Source: JAWWPG01 sp038232255
GTDB taxonomy: Bacteria > Actinomycetota > Actinomycetes > Propionibacteriales > Nocardioidaceae
DNA: 7,284 bases
Reading direction: 5' to 3'
Assembly (NCBI GenBank): GCA_038232255.1
Contig: JBBSIF010000126.1
Span: 1-7,284 of the forward strand
Position 1 is the stretch's first letter. Each line of letters opens with the position of its first letter. Positions 4,379 through 7,284 of the stretch are shown here, one piece after another. The notes beneath the pieces are model-generated. The model was not told the origin of the DNA, did not search any database, and saw only the letters and a program-made list of their open reading frames with translations. A program made the position numbers and the translations under genes.

Positions 4379-5781
4379 CGGGTGCTCACTGCCGTGACGC
4401 CGTTCACGGTGCCCACCAGGACGAGTGAGCCGTGCAGGGTGGGGGTCGCGAAGTGCGGCGTCGTGGCGCCCAGCGGAAGGCTCGTCACCGTGGTGCCGTC
4501 CGTCGGGTTCAGCTGGAACAGTGAGTTGTTGGAGACCGCCCACACGGCTCCACCACCCAGCACCGGTGCGGCGCCGTACTGGACAGCGGTGTTCTGCCAG
4601 CGCAGGTTCATCGCCGGCCCGGCAACGACCTGGTACGCGCTGAGCCCGCTGAGGCACGGCACATAGACGGTTCCGGCCCGGAAGGCCGTCCCGCCGAACG
4701 ACTTGCAGTTGTGGATGCTGGCCGCCTCACCACCGATGCCGCCGAGGTTGTTCTGGTGGAGCAGGTAGCCGTCGCCGGCCTTGCCGGCGCCGAAGACCCA
4801 CTGCCGGCCGAGAGCGCTGAACAACAGCGGTCCCGTTGAGCCGAGGTCGTAGTCGCCGGCGTTCTCGACCGCCCAGTTCGCCGGAGCGAACAGGTCCACC
4901 AAGGTGTTGCCGTCGAGCTTCGTGATGCTGTCGCTGTCGTCGTACGGCGGCTGCACCGCCGACCCGTTGCCGACGGCGACGTACAGGTTGCCGACGTCGT
5001 CGACGGCCGGGCCGGAAGGCGCCCAGATGCCGGCCTCGCGCGCGCTGGGCTGCTGGTAGACGCTGAGCTTCCCCTTGCCCGAGAGGCGTTGGCCGATGAC
5101 CCAGCCGTGGTAGGAGCCGCAGTCACCGGCGAGACCGCCGAACGCCACCCACACGCGCCCGTGGGAGATCGCCAGGGCTGCGCGCTGCTGCTGCGTCTCA
5201 ACGACCATGTTGGCGGGGTCGAGGCTGCGTGACCAGGCCACGTGTCCCGTTACCGCGTTGATGGCGTAGAGGCGGTGCCGGATCGGATTGTCCAGCTCCG
5301 CGGCCACGTAGACCCGACCGGTGCTCGCGTCGTAGATCGGTGTCCCGGTCATGCCGAGCGGGTCGATGTTGCCGCAGGGCAGCTTGGACAGCGGAACCGG
5401 ACTCCCGACGTGCGTCCGCCAGAGCACGTTCCCGGACAGCGAGAGGCCGTAGAGCGAGTCGTTCTCGGTGGCGGCGATGATCGTGCCGTCGACGACGAGC
5501 GGCTCGGCGTAGACCGCGCCGTCCAGTGCGCTGGCCCACGCGATGTTGAGGTTGCCGCTGGCAGTGGCGGCGGTGGCGTCGTACCCGTGCCGCAACTGGT
5601 CGAAGTGGTACGTCGTCCAGTTGGCCCCCGCCGTGATCGAGGGCAGTGGAGCCGCCGACACCGGCGTTGGGTCGGGGGATGCCGGCACGCTCGCGCACGC
5701 GGCCGCTGCGTAAGCCGTCGTCGCCACCAGGACGGCGACTGCCGCTGCTGCTGTGCGGGGTGCCCGGGTGAACCTGCGCAT
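4375..5781 (-). CDS. Secreted PQQ-like beta-propeller repeat protein
   Basis: The protein has 468 residues from the ATG at 5781, which follows GGAGG at a spacing of four. The N-terminus is an export signal (MRRFTRAPRTAAAAVAVLVATTAYAAAAC). The Cys at the end might be a lipid anchor, but the lipobox is poor (AAAC without Leu). A Pro/Ser-rich stretch follows, then about seven or eight blade-like repeats, for example DGTIIAATENDSLYGLSLSGNVLWRTHVG, TGRVYVAAELDNPIRHRLYAINAVTGHVAW, VGNLYVAVGNG and GGAVWAVSNNSLFQLNPTDGTTVTSL. These resemble PQQ/BamB-like propeller repeats. No catalytic PQQ-dehydrogenase motif (such as the vicinal Cys pair) is seen, so a binding or scaffold role is likelier than an enzyme. 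Four Cys (in LPCGN, GDCGS, HNCKS, VPCLS) may pair outside the cell. It converges on the S53 peptidase. Function unknown. Confidence 0.85.
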   Translation of the reverse strand: MRRFTRAPRTAAAAVAVLVATTAYAAAACASVPASPDPTPVSAAPLPSITAGANWTTYHFDQLRHGYDATAATASGNLNIAWASALDGAVYAEPLVVDGTIIAATENDSLYGLSLSGNVLWRTHVGSPVPLSKLPCGNIDPLGMTGTPIYDASTGRVYVAAELDNPIRHRLYAINAVTGHVAWSRSLDPANMVVETQQQRAALAISHGRVWVAFGGLAGDCGSYHGWVIGQRLSGKGKLSVYQQPSAREAGIWAPSGPAVDDVGNLYVAVGNGSAVQPPYDDSDSITKLDGNTLVDLFAPANWAVENAGDYDLGSTGPLLFSALGRQWVFGAGKAGDGYLLHQNNLGGIGGEAASIHNCKSFGGTAFRAGTVYVPCLSGLSAYQVVAGPAMNLRWQNTAVQYGAAPVLGGGAVWAVSNNSLFQLNPTDGTTVTSLPLGATTPHFATPTLHGSLVLVGTVNGVTAVSTR

Positions 5782-5825
5782 GGTGCCTCCGTCGACGTAC
5801 CCCCGCAGGTGACCCCTCGGCTCCG

Positions 5826-5838
5826 GAGAACCGTTCTC
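5826..5838. promoter_or_regulatory. Perfect palindrome in the beta-propeller promoter region
   Basis: GAGAAC-C-GTTCTC is a perfect 6+1+6 inverted repeat located 45 bases before the propeller gene start. It overlaps a TAGAGA -10-like hexamer on the minus strand (5842-5837), and it is flanked by the self-complementary CTCCGGAG at 5821-5828. It could be a repressor operator at the transcription start or a hairpin in the mRNA leader. It lacks the four-base centre of a LexA box. The rest of 5782-5928 holds no gene. Confidence 0.45.
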
Positions 5839-5928
5839 TCTAGTCTGCACGGCGCTCCAAACGGGGGCCTGCCGCACAGCGGACCCGTTCGGTGCCACCA
5901 GCTGCCTGACGGCGTCGCCGCGATGCCA

Positions 5929-6570
5929 CTATCCGCGCTCTCGGCCCAGCCCGTGTACGGAGGCCGGCACGGGGACGCCGGCACGGAGGTCGGGGGCCGG
6001 GCGCGCCGTACCGGTGAGCTGGCGTAGGGGTACGACGCCCGCCCAGGCGGGACCGTCGACGTCCTCGTCCGGGTCTTCCGGCCAGCCGTCGGACACCTTC
6101 AGCGACCACTCGGTGATCGGCAGCGCGAGCACGAGGGTGGCGGCCAGCTCCTTGGTGCTGGGGCGGCGCAGCTCCGCGACCCGCCCGGGCAGCAGCGACT
6201 CCGTGATGACGTCGAGAGCGCGCACCTTCTCGGGAGGATCGTCGACGGCGCTGAACGAGCCGAAGAGCACGGCGCTGCGGTAGTGCATCGACGACTCGAA
6301 CGCCGAGCGCGCCAGCACCAAGCCGTCCAGCGCCGTCACCGCGAGGCTCGCTGACGCGCCGGCGGCCAGCAGTCGCATCCAGCGCGAGCCGGTGGAGCCG
6401 TGGATGAGCACCCGGTCGGCCTCGCGCGCGATCGCCGTCGCCAGGACGACGGGATGACCGTCCGCGACGAGCGCGACGTGCCCAACCCGGCTCTCGTCGA
6501 CCAGCGCGTCGAGCACCGAGCGGTCCGCCGACCCCTTCTCCGGGAGGCGAGTCAGAGCCGTGCGCGTCAT
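5929..6570 (-). CDS. Pyridoxamine 5'-phosphate oxidase-like FMN-binding protein (NimA-like)
   Basis: The 213-residue cytoplasmic protein has the FMN-binding split-barrel fold of the Pyridox_ox_2 type. Telling segments are VGHVALVADGHPVVLATAIARE (30-50), VLIHGSTGSRWMRLLAAG (54-71), the strongly conserved LDGLVLARSAFESSMHYRSAVLFG (81-104), and WSLKVSDGWPEDPDEDVDGPAWAGVVPL (155-182). It probably binds FMN or a related flavin (or F420/heme in some relatives) and acts as a flavin-linked reductase or oxidase. The 5-nitroimidazole-resistance protein NimA belongs to this group, but substrate and activity cannot be read from sequence. The ATG at 6570 lies six bases after a TAGGGT, so the mRNA may be leaderless. 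It is divergent from the AlkB gene, and the LexA-like box lies between them. Confidence 0.9.
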   Translation of the reverse strand: MTRTALTRLPEKGSADRSVLDALVDESRVGHVALVADGHPVVLATAIAREADRVLIHGSTGSRWMRLLAAGASASLAVTALDGLVLARSAFESSMHYRSAVLFGSFSAVDDPPEKVRALDVITESLLPGRVAELRRPSTKELAATLVLALPITEWSLKVSDGWPEDPDEDVDGPAWAGVVPLRQLTGTARPAPDLRAGVPVPASVHGLGRERG

Positions 6571-6576
6571 GCGGCC

Positions 6577-6582
6577 ACCCTA
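6577..6582 (-). promoter_or_regulatory. Putative -10 of the FMN-protein gene (leaderless)
   Basis: On the minus strand TAGGGT is followed by exactly six bases and then the ATG at 6570, so transcription would begin at the start codon. No clear -35 is present. The LexA-like box at 6596-6611 would cover the -35/spacer area of this promoter. Confidence 0.5.
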
Positions 6583-6595
6583 GAGGCACGAGGAC

Positions 6596-6611
6596 TAGAA
6601 CATACGTTCGA
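6596..6611. promoter_or_regulatory. LexA (SOS) box between the FMN protein and alkB
   Basis: TAGAACATACGTTCGA matches the actinobacterial SOS box TCGAAC-N4-GTTCGA in 11 of 12 specified bases (A instead of C at 6597), with an intact GAAC-N4-GTTC core. It lies 7 bp upstream of the alkB -10 (6619-6624) and 13 bp upstream of the -10 of the divergent gene, so LexA bound here could block both promoters and release them after DNA damage. The match is seen directly; LexA binding is inferred from the known consensus. Confidence 0.75.
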
Positions 6612-6618
6612 TCTCGAC

Positions 6619-6624
6619 TAGGCT
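6619..6624 (+). promoter_or_regulatory. Putative -10 of alkB (leaderless)
   Basis: TAGGCT is followed by seven bases and then the ATG at 6632, a spacing that fits a leaderless transcript starting at or beside the start codon. The LexA-like box replaces the position where a -35 would lie. The in-frame GTG at 6626 sits too close to the -10 to be the first codon. Confidence 0.5.
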
Positions 6625-6631
6625 AGTGGGC

Positions 6632-7261
6632 ATGGCGCTGTCCTTCCAGGCCTCACTCCTCGACACTGCCCCCGCACCGACGATCGGCGCGCTCAGCCAG
6701 GTCCGGCGAACGACCCTGACCCGCGGCGCCTGGGTCGACGTGCTGCCCGGCTGGGTGAGCGGTTCGGACGACCTGTTCGTCAAGCTGGTCCACACCGTGC
6801 CGTGGCGAGCCGAGCGTCGCCAGATGTACGAGCGGGTCGTGTCCGTCCCCCGCCTGCTGAGCTGGTACGGCGAACACGACGAGCTGCCCGACCCGCTTCT
6901 CGCGGCGGCGCGCGAGCAGCTGAGTGACCACTATCGACATGAGCTCGGCGAGCCGTTCCGGACGGCCGGATTGTGCTACTACCGCGACGGTGAGGACAGC
7001 GTGGCCTGGCACGGCGACACCATCGGCCGCAGCCGCTGGGAGGACACCATGGTGGCGATCGTGTCCCTGGGCGCCGCGCGGCGGCTCTCGCTCCGTCCCC
7101 GCGACGGTCGCGGTGACACGCTGGGCTTCAACCTCGGGCACGGAGACCTCATCGTCATGGGCGGCTCGTGCCAGCGAACCTGGGAGCACGCCATCCTCAA
7201 GACCGCGAAGCCGGTGGGTCCGCGGGTCAGCGTCCAGCTCCGCCCGGCCGGAGTCCGATAG
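6632..7261 (+). CDS. alkB: AlkB-type 2-oxoglutarate/Fe(II)-dependent DNA dealkylase
   Basis: The 209-residue protein belongs to the AlkB branch of the 2OG-Fe(II) oxygenases, which oxidatively remove alkyl groups from bases such as 1-methyladenine and 3-methylcytosine. The iron ligands are His127 and Asp129 in SVAWHGDTIGR and His186 in TWEHAILK. Arg198 and Arg204 in GPRVSVQLRP have the same six-residue spacing as the 2-oxoglutarate-binding arginines of E. coli AlkB (204 and 210). The double-stranded beta-helix includes VAIVSLGAARRLSLRPRDG and FNLGHGDLIVMGG. An Asn found between the two Arg in E. coli AlkB (Asn206) is Ser200 here. Length is normal for the family (E. coli 216). ATG 6632 is chosen because the -10 TAGGCT is seven bases upstream. 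The LexA-like box suggests induction by DNA damage. It complements the Ogt about 4 kb upstream. Confidence 0.94.
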   Translation: MALSFQASLLDTAPAPTIGALSQVRRTTLTRGAWVDVLPGWVSGSDDLFVKLVHTVPWRAERRQMYERVVSVPRLLSWYGEHDELPDPLLAAAREQLSDHYRHELGEPFRTAGLCYYRDGEDSVAWHGDTIGRSRWEDTMVAIVSLGAARRLSLRPRDGRGDTLGFNLGHGDLIVMGGSCQRTWEHAILKTAKPVGPRVSVQLRPAGVR

Positions 7262-7284
7262 CCGTTCGTCGCGACGTCCGCCCC

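Noticed and set aside
3653..4657. Long minus-strand open frame opposite the S53 peptidase
   Set aside because: Arg/Gly/Val-rich low-complexity translation with no family resemblance; it overlaps two confident genes in other frames.
5826..5838. GAGAACCGTTCTC as a second LexA box
   Set aside because: The half-sites GAAC and GTTC are separated by one base, not four, so it does not fit the SOS-box spacing.
5782..5898. Earlier in-frame ATG at 5898 for the beta-propeller protein
   Set aside because: It would put 39 non-hydrophobic residues before the signal peptide and read through the palindromic promoter region; ATG 5781 has GGAGG and begins the signal peptide.
5242..6027. Long plus-strand open frame opposite the propeller and FMN-protein genes
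   Set aside because: Translation is compositionally odd with no domain; a shadow of the minus-strand genes.
1..7284. CRISPR array, tRNA, rRNA, insertion sequence or integrase attachment site
   Set aside because: No regularly spaced repeats, no cloverleaf-like sequence, no transposase or terminal inverted repeats were seen by eye on either strand.

Overview
The window is very GC-rich, mostly GC-ending in codons, and most strong gene starts look actinobacterial: GTG starts, and -10-like TANNNT elements 6-7 bases before an ATG, which suggests leaderless mRNAs. The protein families (a sigma factor paired with an O6-alkylguanine methyltransferase, an ArsR-type regulator with a dienelactone hydrolase, a signal-peptide S53 peptidase, a NimA-like FMN protein) fit a soil-type actinomycete such as the Nocardioides/Propionibacteriales group. 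The genus cannot be fixed from sequence alone.

Layout, left to right. Positions 1-508 are decayed: the 3' end of an Imm5-like putative immunity protein with a single-base frameshift near 77-79, then a 5'-truncated remnant of a VapC-type PIN toxin. Next is a divergent pair, an ArsR-type winged-helix regulator (571-1146, minus) and a dienelactone-hydrolase-family protein (1213-1797, plus). They share a 66-bp spacer holding both an inverted and a direct repeat. A short GC hairpin follows the hydrolase. Then comes a two-gene unit, an ECF-like sigma factor (about 1906-2403) overlapping by 4 bases an Ogt-type methyltransferase (2400-3038). A secreted S53 (sedolisin) peptidase (3209-4378, plus) runs tail-to-tail into a secreted PQQ-like beta-propeller protein (4375-5781, minus), and their stop codons overlap. 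Finally a pyridoxamine-phosphate-oxidase-like FMN protein (5929-6570, minus) is divergent from an AlkB-type 2-oxoglutarate/Fe(II) dioxygenase (6632-7261, plus).

The biological theme is direct reversal of DNA alkylation damage. Ogt (O6-alkylguanine) and AlkB (N1-methyladenine/N3-methylcytosine type lesions) lie within 5 kb of each other. Each carries a distinct regulatory hint. Ogt is translationally coupled to its own sigma factor. AlkB has a near-consensus actinobacterial LexA/SOS box (6596-6611) in its promoter, placed so that it could also govern the divergent FMN protein. The proposed sigma/Ogt regulatory circuit is inference. The coding assignments of the eight intact genes are firm.
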